17,702 nucleotides of DNA, from the NCBI GenBank assembly GCA_014377795.1, contig JACMOY010000275.1, positions 1 to 17,702 of the forward strand, written 5' to 3'. Numbering within the stretch: the stretch's first letter is position 1; each line of letters begins with the position of its first letter. The notes below the pieces were generated by a model, which worked only from the letters and a program-made list of their open reading frames with translations, was not told where the DNA came from and searched no databases. This DNA comes from Actinomycetota bacterium (GTDB lineage Bacteria > Actinomycetota > Actinomycetes > Actinomycetales > Angustibacteraceae). Below, piece after piece: positions 7,046-13,442 of the stretch. A program made the position numbers and the translations under genes.

Positions 7046-8814
7046 GCCTCCACACCGACGTTCTCGTGGTCGGGTCGGGTTTCGGCGGGTCCGTCGCGGC
7101 ACTTCGGTTGCGCGAGAAGGGGTACGACGTCACCGTCGTCGAGTCCGGGCGCCGGTTCGCTGACGACGAGCACGCCCGCACGTCGTGGGACCTGCGCCGC
7201 TACCTGTGGGCGCCGCGCCTGCGCTGCTTCGGCGTCCAGCGGGTCCACCGCCTACCGCACGTCGTCCTGCTGGCCGGGGCCGGGGTGGGCGGCGGTTCGT
7301 TGAACTACGCCAACACCCTCTACGTGCCACCGAAGGCGTTCTTCGACGACCCGCAGTGGGCCGGTCTGGCCGACTGGGCCGACGAGCTGACGCCGCACTA
7401 CGACCAAGCCTCGCGAATGCTCGGTGTCGTCGAGAACCCCTGCAGCGGAACGGTCGAGGCGGTGATGAGAGCCGTCGCCGACGAGATGGGCGTGGGTCAC
7501 ACGTTCCGCCAGACCCCGGTCGGGGTGTTCTTCGGCCGCCCGCGCGAGGACGGCACGCCCGGGCGCGAACCCGGGGTCACGGTTCCCGACCCGTACTTCG
7601 GCGGGGCCGGTCCGGCCCGCACCGGCTGCACCGAGTGCGGCAGCTGCATGGTGGGCTGCCGGGTCGGTGCCAAGAACACGCTGGTCAAGAACTACCTCGC
7701 CCTGGCCGAGCGCATCGGGGCGCGGGTCGAGCCGCTGCGCACCGTCGTCGACGTCCGGCCGATCGACCCGGCACGCCCGGCGCACGGGTACATCGTCACC
7801 ACCGAGCGGACCGGCGCCTGGCTGCGCAAGGACCGCAGGACGACGACCGCCGGCCAGGTCGTCGTCGCCGGCGGCGCCTGGGGCACCCAGCGCCTGCTGC
7901 ACCGGATGCGCACGCTCGGCGGTCTGCCCGACGTCTCGCCCCGCCTCGGTGAGCTGACCCGCACCAACTCCGAGGCGCTGGTGGGCGCGAGCACCCGACG
8001 GGTGCCGGCGCACGACCTCACCCGCGGGGTGGCGATCACCTCGTCCTTCCATCCCGACGACGCGACCCACGTCGAGAACTGCCGCTACGGGCCGGGATCG
8101 AACGCGATGGGGCTGCTCGCGACGATCCTGGTGGACGGCGGGGGCCGGGTGCCGCGTCCCTTGCGGTTCGTGGCGCAGGCCCTGCGTCACCCGGGCGATC
8201 TCGCGCGCACCCTGTCGGTGCGCAGCTGGAGTGGGCGCACCGTCATCGGCCTGGTGATGCAGTCGCTCGACAACTCGATCACCGTCTCGGCCAAGCGACA
8301 CCCGCTGCTGCGGCGCCTGGGGCTGGACGAGGTGGGGCTGACCTCGCGCCAGGGCCACGGCGTCCCCAACCCGAGCTGGATCCCCGCGGGGCACGACGCG
8401 ATCCGCCGGATCGCCCGCCACCTCGCGGTGGTGACCGGGGTGCCCACCGACGCCGGCGGCACCGTCGGCGACGTCGTCAACGTGCCGCTGACCGCGCACT
8501 TCATCGGCGGCTGCCCGATCGGCGCGACGCCGGCGACCGGCGTCGTCGACGAGTACCACCGGCTGCACGGGTACCCCGGCATCCACGTGGTCGACGGGTC
8601 GAGCATCTCGGCCAACCTCGGCGTCAACCCCTCGCTGACCATCACCGCCCAGGCCGAGCGCGCGATGTCGCTGTGGCCCAACCGTGGCGAGCCCGATGAG
8701 CGCCCGGCCGCGGGTGAGCCCTACCGCCGGCTCGCCCCGGTGGCTCCCCGCGGGCCCGCGGTGCCGTCGTCCGCGCCGGGCGCCCTGCGCCTGCCCGTCG
8801 TCCGCCTCACCTGA
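7042..8814 (+). CDS. GMC-family FAD-dependent oxidoreductase, ChoD/cholesterol oxidase-like
   Basis: A flavoprotein oxidoreductase of 590 residues acting on an alcohol or sterol-like substrate, which is not identifiable from sequence. The ADP-binding loop GSGFGG is at residues 11-16, followed by VVESGRRF. The second GMC stretch is GAGVGGGSLNYAN near 76. His486 (HFIGGC) and Asn529 (GVNPSLTITA) sit where the catalytic His/Asn pair of GMC oxidases lies. Between them and the N-terminus, Cys196, Cys199, Cys202 and Cys206 form CTECGSCMVGC, a ferredoxin-like spacing. No signal peptide is seen, so it is probably cytoplasmic. The GTG at 7042 was chosen for its four-base overlap with the preceding stop and its position right before the Rossmann strand. 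The gene order guaB3-SSADH-this gene matches the mycobacterial guaB3-choD neighbourhood. The tail after about residue 555 is Pro/Arg-rich and probably disordered. Confidence 0.88.
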   Translation: MSLHTDVLVVGSGFGGSVAALRLREKGYDVTVVESGRRFADDEHARTSWDLRRYLWAPRLRCFGVQRVHRLPHVVLLAGAGVGGGSLNYANTLYVPPKAFFDDPQWAGLADWADELTPHYDQASRMLGVVENPCSGTVEAVMRAVADEMGVGHTFRQTPVGVFFGRPREDGTPGREPGVTVPDPYFGGAGPARTGCTECGSCMVGCRVGAKNTLVKNYLALAERIGARVEPLRTVVDVRPIDPARPAHGYIVTTERTGAWLRKDRRTTTAGQVVVAGGAWGTQRLLHRMRTLGGLPDVSPRLGELTRTNSEALVGASTRRVPAHDLTRGVAITSSFHPDDATHVENCRYGPGSNAMGLLATILVDGGGRVPRPLRFVAQALRHPGDLARTLSVRSWSGRTVIGLVMQSLDNSITVSAKRHPLLRRLGLDEVGLTSRQGHGVPNPSWIPAGHDAIRRIARHLAVVTGVPTDAGGTVGDVVNVPLTAHFIGGCPIGATPATGVVDEYHRLHGYPGIHVVDGSSISANLGVNPSLTITAQAERAMSLWPNRGEPDERPAAGEPYRRLAPVAPRGPAVPSSAPGALRLPVVRLT

Positions 8815-8820
8815 CCCCGC

Positions 8821-8898
8821 CCCACCCCGCACTTGCTGCACTACATGACATCCGCCGCGAGCCCGGGCGGCACTTACTGCAGCAAGTGCGGGGGTGGG
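8821..8898. repeat. Long inverted repeat (terminator or REP-like element) overlapping the next gene's ribosome binding site
   Basis: The left arm 8821-8840 (starting CCCACCCCGCACTTG) is complementary to the right arm 8878-8898 over 20 bases, with a single extra G in the right arm. The 37-base loop contains a smaller CCGCC...GGCGG stem. In addition GCACTTGCTGCA (8829-8840) recurs directly as GCACTTACTGCA (8870-8881), which itself forms a near-palindrome with AGCAAGTGC. The structure lies right after the GMC stop and could end its transcript. No T-run follows. Confidence 0.75.
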
Positions 8899-8909
8899 AG
8901 ACTCAGCGG

Positions 8910-9887
8910 ATGAGCACCGAGCCGACCAGAAACGAGCCGACCAGAAACGAGCCGTGGACACCCGCGCAGATCCCGGACCTGACCGGCGCGACGGCGGTGG
9001 CCCCCGGCGCGAACGTCGGGCTGGGCCTGCACACGGCGATCGAGCTGGCCCGGCACGGCGCCGCGGTGGTCATGGCCTGCCGCAACCCCGACCGGGGTGC
9101 CGCGGCGCTGGGCCAGGTGCGGGCGCAGGTGCCGGGAGCGGACGTCGAGCTGGCCCGCCTCGACCTCGCCGACCTGGGGTCCGTGCGCGAGTTCGCCGCC
9201 TCGACGCTGGCTGCCCACCCGCGGATCGACGTCCTGGTCAACAACGCCGGGGTGGTGGCGCTGCCCACCCGGCAGGTCAGCGTCGACGGGTTCGAGATGC
9301 AGCTGGCCACCAACCACCTCGGGCACTTCGCGCTCACGGGCCTGCTGCTGCCGGCCCTGCTCACCGCCCCCTCGCGGGTGGTGACGGTGTCGAGCAACGC
9401 GCACCGCATGGGCACCATCGACTTCGACGACCTGCAGAGCGAGCGGAGGTACAGCGCGTGGCCCGCCTACGGCCAGAGCAAGCTGGCCAACCTGCTGTTC
9501 GCGATGCAGCTGCAGCGCCTCGCCGACCGCGCCGCCGCCGACCTCACCAGCGTCGCCGCCCACCCCGGGTACGCCGCGACCAACCTGGTTGCCTCCGGCC
9601 CCGGCGCGGGCGGCAGCATCGCCGGCCGGGTGATCGGCCTGGCGACCAAGGTGCTCGGCCAGCCGGCCCGGATGGGCGCCTGGCCGAGCCTGTACGCCGC
9701 GACCATGCCCGACGTGCGGGGTGCCGAGTACTTCGGCCCCAACGCGTTCGGCGGCTGGCGCGGCCACCCCGAGCGCACCACGGCCAAGCCGAACGCGTAC
9801 GACCCCGACGTCGCCGCCCGACTCTGGCAGCGGTCGGTCGAGCTGACCGGCGTCGACTACGGCGCCCTGACACCCAAGGAGAACTGA
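8910..9887 (+). CDS. Short-chain dehydrogenase/reductase, retinol-dehydrogenase/protochlorophyllide-reductase-like
   Basis: An NAD(P)(H)-dependent oxidoreductase of 325 residues and unknown substrate. Seen features are the cofactor loop PGANVGLGLHTA near residue 31, CRNPDRG after strand 2 (an Arg-rich turn suggesting NADP), LDLADLGSV, NNAGV, VSSNAHRMG and the catalytic Tyr187 and Lys191 in YGQSK. The loop normally reads TGANSGLG; here the Thr is Pro and the Ser is Val, a mild departure. The ATG at 8910 was preferred over one eight codons upstream because GGGAG (8896-8900) gives a ribosome binding site and the earlier start lies inside the inverted repeat. The first 16 residues contain a duplicated PTRNE unit. 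The stop shares one base with the DUF427 start (TGATG), indicating an operon of two. Confidence 0.87.
   Translation: MSTEPTRNEPTRNEPWTPAQIPDLTGATAVAPGANVGLGLHTAIELARHGAAVVMACRNPDRGAAALGQVRAQVPGADVELARLDLADLGSVREFAASTLAAHPRIDVLVNNAGVVALPTRQVSVDGFEMQLATNHLGHFALTGLLLPALLTAPSRVVTVSSNAHRMGTIDFDDLQSERRYSAWPAYGQSKLANLLFAMQLQRLADRAAADLTSVAAHPGYAATNLVASGPGAGGSIAGRVIGLATKVLGQPARMGAWPSLYAATMPDVRGAEYFGPNAFGGWRGHPERTTAKPNAYDPDVAARLWQRSVELTGVDYGALTPKEN
8919..8954 (+). repeat. 15-bp tandem repeat in the 5' end of the SDR gene
   Basis: GAGCCGACCAGAAAC is present at 8919-8933 and 8934-8948, then GAGCCG again at 8949-8954. The unit is a multiple of three and encodes EPTRN-EPTRN-EP, so copy-number change would only lengthen the N-terminal tail before the Rossmann fold. 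Confidence 0.85.
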
Positions 9888-10171
9888 TGCCCCAGGCCAT
9901 CTGGAACGGCACCGTGATCGCCGAGTCCGACGACACGGTGGTCGTCGAGGGCAACCACTACTTCCCGCGCGCGTCGCTGCGCGAGGACGTCGTGCGCCCG
10001 AGCAGCACCACGACGGTGTGCCCCTGGAAGGGCACGGCGTCCTACCTCTCGCTCGAGCTGGACGGCGCCACCAGCGCCGACGCCGGCTGGTTCTACCCCG
10101 AGCCCAAGGACGCCGCGGCCGAGATCACCGACCGGGTGGCGTTCTGGAAGGACGTCCGGGTCACGACCTGA
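9887..10171 (+). CDS. DUF427 domain-containing protein
   Basis: A 94-residue protein that is one complete DUF427 domain. Typical elements are AIWNGTVIAESDDTVVVEGNHYFP (read in two parts), the TVCPWKGTASYL core near residues 44-55 and GWFYPEPKDAAAEITDRVAFW near the end. It is a small cytoplasmic protein of unknown function, and the conserved CPWKG Cys and Lys suggest a ligand site. The ATG at 9887 has a strong AAGGAG (9876-9881) five bases upstream and shares one base with the SDR stop, so translation is coupled. It is 3' to an SDR gene, and a role alongside it is only inferred. Its last 11 bases overlap the convergent hydrolase gene. Confidence 0.88.
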   Translation: MPQAIWNGTVIAESDDTVVVEGNHYFPRASLREDVVRPSSTTTVCPWKGTASYLSLELDGATSADAGWFYPEPKDAAAEITDRVAFWKDVRVTT

Positions 10172-11099
10172 CCGCCGCCAGGTGCCCGGCCACGAACCGC
10201 AGCTGCCCGGGCACCAGCGAGCGCCAGTAACCGCCGTCGTGGCGGCCCGCCGACAGCCCGCCGGCGGGGGCGGGCCGGCAGTGCGAGCGGTAGACGCGAG
10301 TCTGGTCGGCGAACGGGTCGCTGGTGCCGCACGACACCTGCAGCGGCACCCCCGTGACGCCCGGACGGCGCGCGAGCGCCCCCCACCGCGCCCAGTCGGC
10401 CGCCGAGTCGAAGGCGCCCGGCGCGCTGGCGGCGTACGTCGCGAAGAGCGCGGGGCTGGCAGCGCTCGCCGCTGCCACGCGCAGGCCGCCCAGGCGTCCG
10501 GCGCTGGACTCGCGGGCCATCAGCAGCGCGCCGTACCCGCCCATCGACCACCCGGTCACGGCGATCGACGCGGTGTGCAGCCCGGCGTCGGCGAGCCGGG
10601 GGACCAGCTCGTCGGTGATCATCACCAGCGGGTCGCCGCCGCTCTCGCGCGGGTGCCAGTAGGTGTCTGAGCCGCCGTCCACCGACACCACCGCCAGCGG
10701 CGCACCACCGGAGCGCACGTGGGCGGCCACGAACCGGTGCATCGCCAGCAGGTCGAAGGCGGCGTGCGCGTCGCGGCCCCGGCCGTGCAGCACCAGGACG
10801 ACGGGCAGCCCGCGAGCGCTCACCCCCGGCGGCACGCTCAGCCCCCAGGCAACGGGCCCGCCGCGGGCCCGTGAGGCGAACGTCGAGTACGCGACGTCGC
10901 CCGCCGGCCCGGACGGCGCGCCCACCTGGACGTCACCGCGGTCCAGCGCGCGGTCCAGCAGCACCCGTCCCGGCAGCCGCCCCGACTCCACTCCCACGAT
11001 CAGACCAGCCGCGCCGAGCGCCACGGCACCCGCGCCGCCGAGCAGGAGCGTGCGCCGACTCGGGGCTGACGACGTCCGTGGCACCCGCCCAGAGTGCAC
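10161..11099 (-). CDS. Tat-exported alpha/beta hydrolase, esterase D/antigen 85-like
   Basis: A probable exported serine esterase of 312 residues. The N-terminus carries SRRTLLLGGAGAVALGAAG, a twin-arginine signal (Arg15-Arg16) with a hydrophobic stretch and Ala-rich end, so it should be outside the membrane or anchored to it. The hydrolase core has LPVVLVLHGRG, then Ser185 in GWSMGG as nucleophile, Asp261 in CGTSDPF and His287 in GRHDGGYW as the other triad members. The middle resembles the putative esterase/mycolyltransferase fold (PF00756-type), not lipases with long lids. The start is uncertain: GTG at 11099 directly abuts a hairpin, and GTG at 11084 also fits; neither has a clear ribosome binding site. 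Its 3' end overlaps the DUF427 gene by 11 bases tail to tail. Substrate unknown. Confidence 0.82.
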   Translation of the reverse strand: MHSGRVPRTSSAPSRRTLLLGGAGAVALGAAGLIVGVESGRLPGRVLLDRALDRGDVQVGAPSGPAGDVAYSTFASRARGGPVAWGLSVPPGVSARGLPVVLVLHGRGRDAHAAFDLLAMHRFVAAHVRSGGAPLAVVSVDGGSDTYWHPRESGGDPLVMITDELVPRLADAGLHTASIAVTGWSMGGYGALLMARESSAGRLGGLRVAAASAASPALFATYAASAPGAFDSAADWARWGALARRPGVTGVPLQVSCGTSDPFADQTRVYRSHCRPAPAGGLSAGRHDGGYWRSLVPGQLRFVAGHLAAVRS

Positions 11100-11100
11100 G

Positions 11101-11133
11101 AAGGGCCCACCGGACGTCGTCCGATGGGCCCTT
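11101..11133 (-). terminator. Strong hairpin, probable terminator of the osmC transcript
   Basis: AAGGGCCCACCGGAC (11101-11115) pairs with GTCCGATGGGCCCTT (11119-11133) over 14 of 15 positions, with a three-base GTC centre. It lies 17 bases after the osmC stop (minus strand) and immediately before the hydrolase start. There is no long T-run, as is common in high-GC actinobacteria, but the A/T end pairs fit a terminator. Confidence 0.75.
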
Positions 11134-11150
11134 CCGCGTGGTTTCGGTGC

Positions 11151-11588
11151 TCAGTCGGCCTGGGCGTCCAGGGTGATCTCGACGCCCGTCAGGGCCTTGC
11201 TCACGGGGCAGGTGGCCTTGGCCTCCTCGGCGACGCGGACGAACGCGTCGGCGTCCAGACCCTCGACCTCGCCGCGAACGGTCAGCTTGATGCCGGTGAG
11301 CCGGAAGCCACCCGCCGGGTCGGCGCCGAGCGAGACGTCAGCGGTGACGTCGACTCCTCGGGGGGTGCCGCCGGCCGCTGCCGCCAGGGCGGAGAACTGC
11401 ATGGCGTAGCACGAGGAGTGGGCCGCGGCGATGAGCTCCTCGGGGCTGGTCGTCCCGCCGGCCTCGTCGGCTGCGCGCTTGGGGAAGGAGACCTCGTAGG
11501 TGCCGACCTTCGAGCTGGTGAGCTCGACCTGGCCGGAGCCCTGCTCGAGGGTGCCGGTCCAGGCGGTGCGGGCGGTGCGTGTGGGCAT
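11151..11588 (-). CDS. osmC: OsmC-family peroxiredoxin
   Basis: A thiol-dependent peroxidase that reduces organic hydroperoxides and protects against oxidative or osmotic stress, cytoplasmic and usually a dimer. The 145-residue length is normal. Cys60 in HSSCYAM is the peroxidatic Cys and Cys127 in CPVSKAL the resolving one. TSPEELIAAA before the first Cys and GSGQVEL near the N-terminus are family signatures. The HxxCYxM pattern favours OsmC over the Ohr group. The ATG at 11588 was chosen: it has AGAGGAA upstream (minus strand) and starts at MPTRTARTAWTG, matching family N-termini. The frame itself is open further up to 11657. It is a single-gene unit, closed by the hairpin at 11101-11133. 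Confidence 0.9.
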   Translation of the reverse strand: MPTRTARTAWTGTLEQGSGQVELTSSKVGTYEVSFPKRAADEAGGTTSPEELIAAAHSSCYAMQFSALAAAAGGTPRGVDVTADVSLGADPAGGFRLTGIKLTVRGEVEGLDADAFVRVAEEAKATCPVSKALTGVEITLDAQAD

Positions 11589-11633
11589 GAGCGTGAGTTC
11601 CTCTCGAGGGGGGATGCGATCAGCAGCCGCGAC

Positions 11634-11660
11634 AACGTGCCGACGTCGAGGATTCATCCC
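11634..11660 (-). promoter_or_regulatory. Possible sigma-R-like promoter of osmC
   Basis: On the minus strand GGGAT (11660-11656) is followed after 19 bases by GTT (11636-11634). The thiol-stress sigma factor SigR of actinobacteria prefers GGAAT-N18/19-GTT (from memory), so four of five -35 bases agree. It would give a leader of about 35-40 bases. No good housekeeping -10/-35 pair was seen in the 93-base gap. Confidence 0.3.
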
Positions 11661-11681
11661 GCCCAGTCGGTCCCCGGGCGG

Positions 11682-13442
11682 TCACGGCCGCTCGGACGCC
11701 ACCGGGGTGTCGGTCCAGGACGCCCACAGCCGCGCGTACGGCCCGCCGGTCGCGATCAGCTCGTCGTGGGTGCCGATCTCACTGATCCGGCCGTCCTCGA
11801 CGACCGCCACGCGGTCGGCGTCGTGCGCCGTGTGCAGCCGGTGGGCGATCGCGAGCACGGTGCGTCCGTCGAGCACCGCCGACAGCGATCGCTCGAGGTG
11901 GCGCGCCGCCCGGGGGTCGAGCAGCGAGGTCGCCTCGTCGAGCACCAGCGTGTGCGGGTCGTTGAGCACCAGCCGGGCCAGGGCCAGCTGCTGGGCCTGC
12001 GGCGGGGTCAGCACGTGCCCACCCGATCCGACCTCGGTGTCCAGGCCCTGGGGCAGCCGGTCGGCCCAGTCCAGCGCGTCGACGGCGTCCAGGGCGCCGC
12101 GAAGGGCGGCGTCGTCGGCGAGCGGCCGGGCCAGACGCAGGTTGTCGGCCAGCGACCCGACGAAGACGTGGTGCTCCTGGGTGACCAGGGCGACGTGACC
12201 GCGCAGCTGCTCGAGGGGGAGGTCGACCAGCGGGACGCCGCCGACCGCTACCGAGCCGGTGCGGGGGCCGTGGATGCCGGCGAGCATGCGGCCCAGCGTC
12301 GACTTGCCGGCGCCCGAGGGCCCGACGACGGCCAGCCGCTCGCCGGGTCGCAGCTCGAGCGAGATCCCGTCCAGCACGTCGTGGCCCTCGCGGTACGCGT
12401 ACCGGACGTCGCGCGCCCGGATCAGGTCGTCCGCCGGGACCGCGCCGGTCGGCGTCCGGTCGTCCGGCACGTCGGCGATGCCGATGATGCGGGCGAACGC
12501 CGAGGCGCCGACCTGGATCTCGTCCAGCCAGGACAGCAGCTGGTCGACGGGGTCCATCAGCTGCAGCACGTACAGCGTGACCGCGGTGACCTGACCGACG
12601 GTCGCGTGACCGTTCGAGGCGAGCCACCCGCCCCAGAGCAGCGTCGCGGCGACCGGCAGGAAGTAGCCGACCTCGACGGTGGGGAACCACACGGTCCGCA
12701 GCCACAGCGTGTAGCGCTCGGCGCGGTAGCTGCGCTCGAGGTCGCGGTCGACCCGGCTGCGGCGCTCGCGGCCCAGCGACAGGGCCTCGACGGTGCGGGC
12801 GCCGTCGACGTTCTCGGTGACCGTGCCGTTCAGGACGGCGTAGGAGGCCATCTCGGCCAGGTAGCCGGCGGGCGCCCGGCGCAGGTACCACCGCGTGCCG
12901 ACCCACAGCAGCGGCACGCCGACCACGATCGCGAGTGCCACGAGCGCACCGGTGACGAACGCGGCCGCCACCGTCAGCACCGTCGTCAGACCGGCCACCA
13001 GGATCGTGGGGACGGCGAAGCGCACCGTGTGCGAGAGCGCGTCGACATCGCGCGTGGTGCGGGTGACGAGGTCGCCGGTGCCGGCTCGCTCGACGGTCGA
13101 CAGCGGCAGCGCCACGACGCGCTGGACGAACTGCTCACGCAGCTGGGCGAACACCTTCTCGCCCAGGACGAACGACTGCCGGCGCGCCGCCCAGGTCAGG
13201 CCGGTCTGCACGACGATCGCGGCAGCCAGCACCAGCGCGATGCGGTCGACGGCGTCCATGCCGACGCCGCGGCGCACGTCGTCGACGAGGCGGCCGAGCA
13301 GCGCCGGCCCGGCCAGGCCGGCGACGGCGGCCAGGCCGTGCAGCCCCAGCACCCCGGTGAGGCTGCGCCGGTGCTCGCGCAGCAGAACGGTCGCCTCGCG
13401 GCGGACGGTGTCGGGCCCGGCGACGGGCAGGCTGGTGCTCAC
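11682..13442 (-). CDS. ABC exporter half-transporter with intact Walker motifs but degenerate signature
   Basis: A membrane-embedded exporter subunit of 586 residues: six predicted transmembrane segments (about residues 30-330), then an ATPase domain (about 345-570). Walker A GPSGAGKST has Lys380. Walker B LVLDEATSLLD has Asp502 and catalytic Glu503. The H-loop His534 is in IAHRL. The ABC signature, normally LSGGQ, reads LTPPQ at 478-482, followed by AQQLALARL. The subunit can thus bind ATP with its Walker side but gives a poor signature to its partner. The GTG at 13442 overlaps the stop of the upstream partner by four bases (GTGA), so the two are made together and should form a heterodimer. 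The exported compound is unknown; drugs, lipids or peptides are possible. No signal of a linked biosynthetic gene is seen. Confidence 0.92.
   Translation of the reverse strand: MSTSLPVAGPDTVRREATVLLREHRRSLTGVLGLHGLAAVAGLAGPALLGRLVDDVRRGVGMDAVDRIALVLAAAIVVQTGLTWAARRQSFVLGEKVFAQLREQFVQRVVALPLSTVERAGTGDLVTRTTRDVDALSHTVRFAVPTILVAGLTTVLTVAAAFVTGALVALAIVVGVPLLWVGTRWYLRRAPAGYLAEMASYAVLNGTVTENVDGARTVEALSLGRERRSRVDRDLERSYRAERYTLWLRTVWFPTVEVGYFLPVAATLLWGGWLASNGHATVGQVTAVTLYVLQLMDPVDQLLSWLDEIQVGASAFARIIGIADVPDDRTPTGAVPADDLIRARDVRYAYREGHDVLDGISLELRPGERLAVVGPSGAGKSTLGRMLAGIHGPRTGSVAVGGVPLVDLPLEQLRGHVALVTQEHHVFVGSLADNLRLARPLADDAALRGALDAVDALDWADRLPQGLDTEVGSGGHVLTPPQAQQLALARLVLNDPHTLVLDEATSLLDPRAARHLERSLSAVLDGRTVLAIAHRLHTAHDADRVAVVEDGRISEIGTHDELIATGGPYARLWASWTDTPVASERP

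Noticed and set aside
4163..7102. Very long open frame on the minus strand (979 codons) opposite guaB3 and the aldehyde dehydrogenase
   Set aside because: It mirrors real genes on the other strand, has His/Gly/Arg-rich low-complexity translation with no domain, and arises from the strong GC third-position bias.
7042..8814. Naming the GMC gene choD outright as cholesterol oxidase
   Set aside because: Family and neighbourhood fit, but the substrate cannot be read from sequence and no other sterol genes are present.
10161..10171. The 11-base tail-to-tail overlap of the DUF427 and hydrolase genes as evidence of a mis-called end
   Set aside because: Both C-termini read sensibly to their stop codons and short convergent overlaps are common in compact high-GC genomes.
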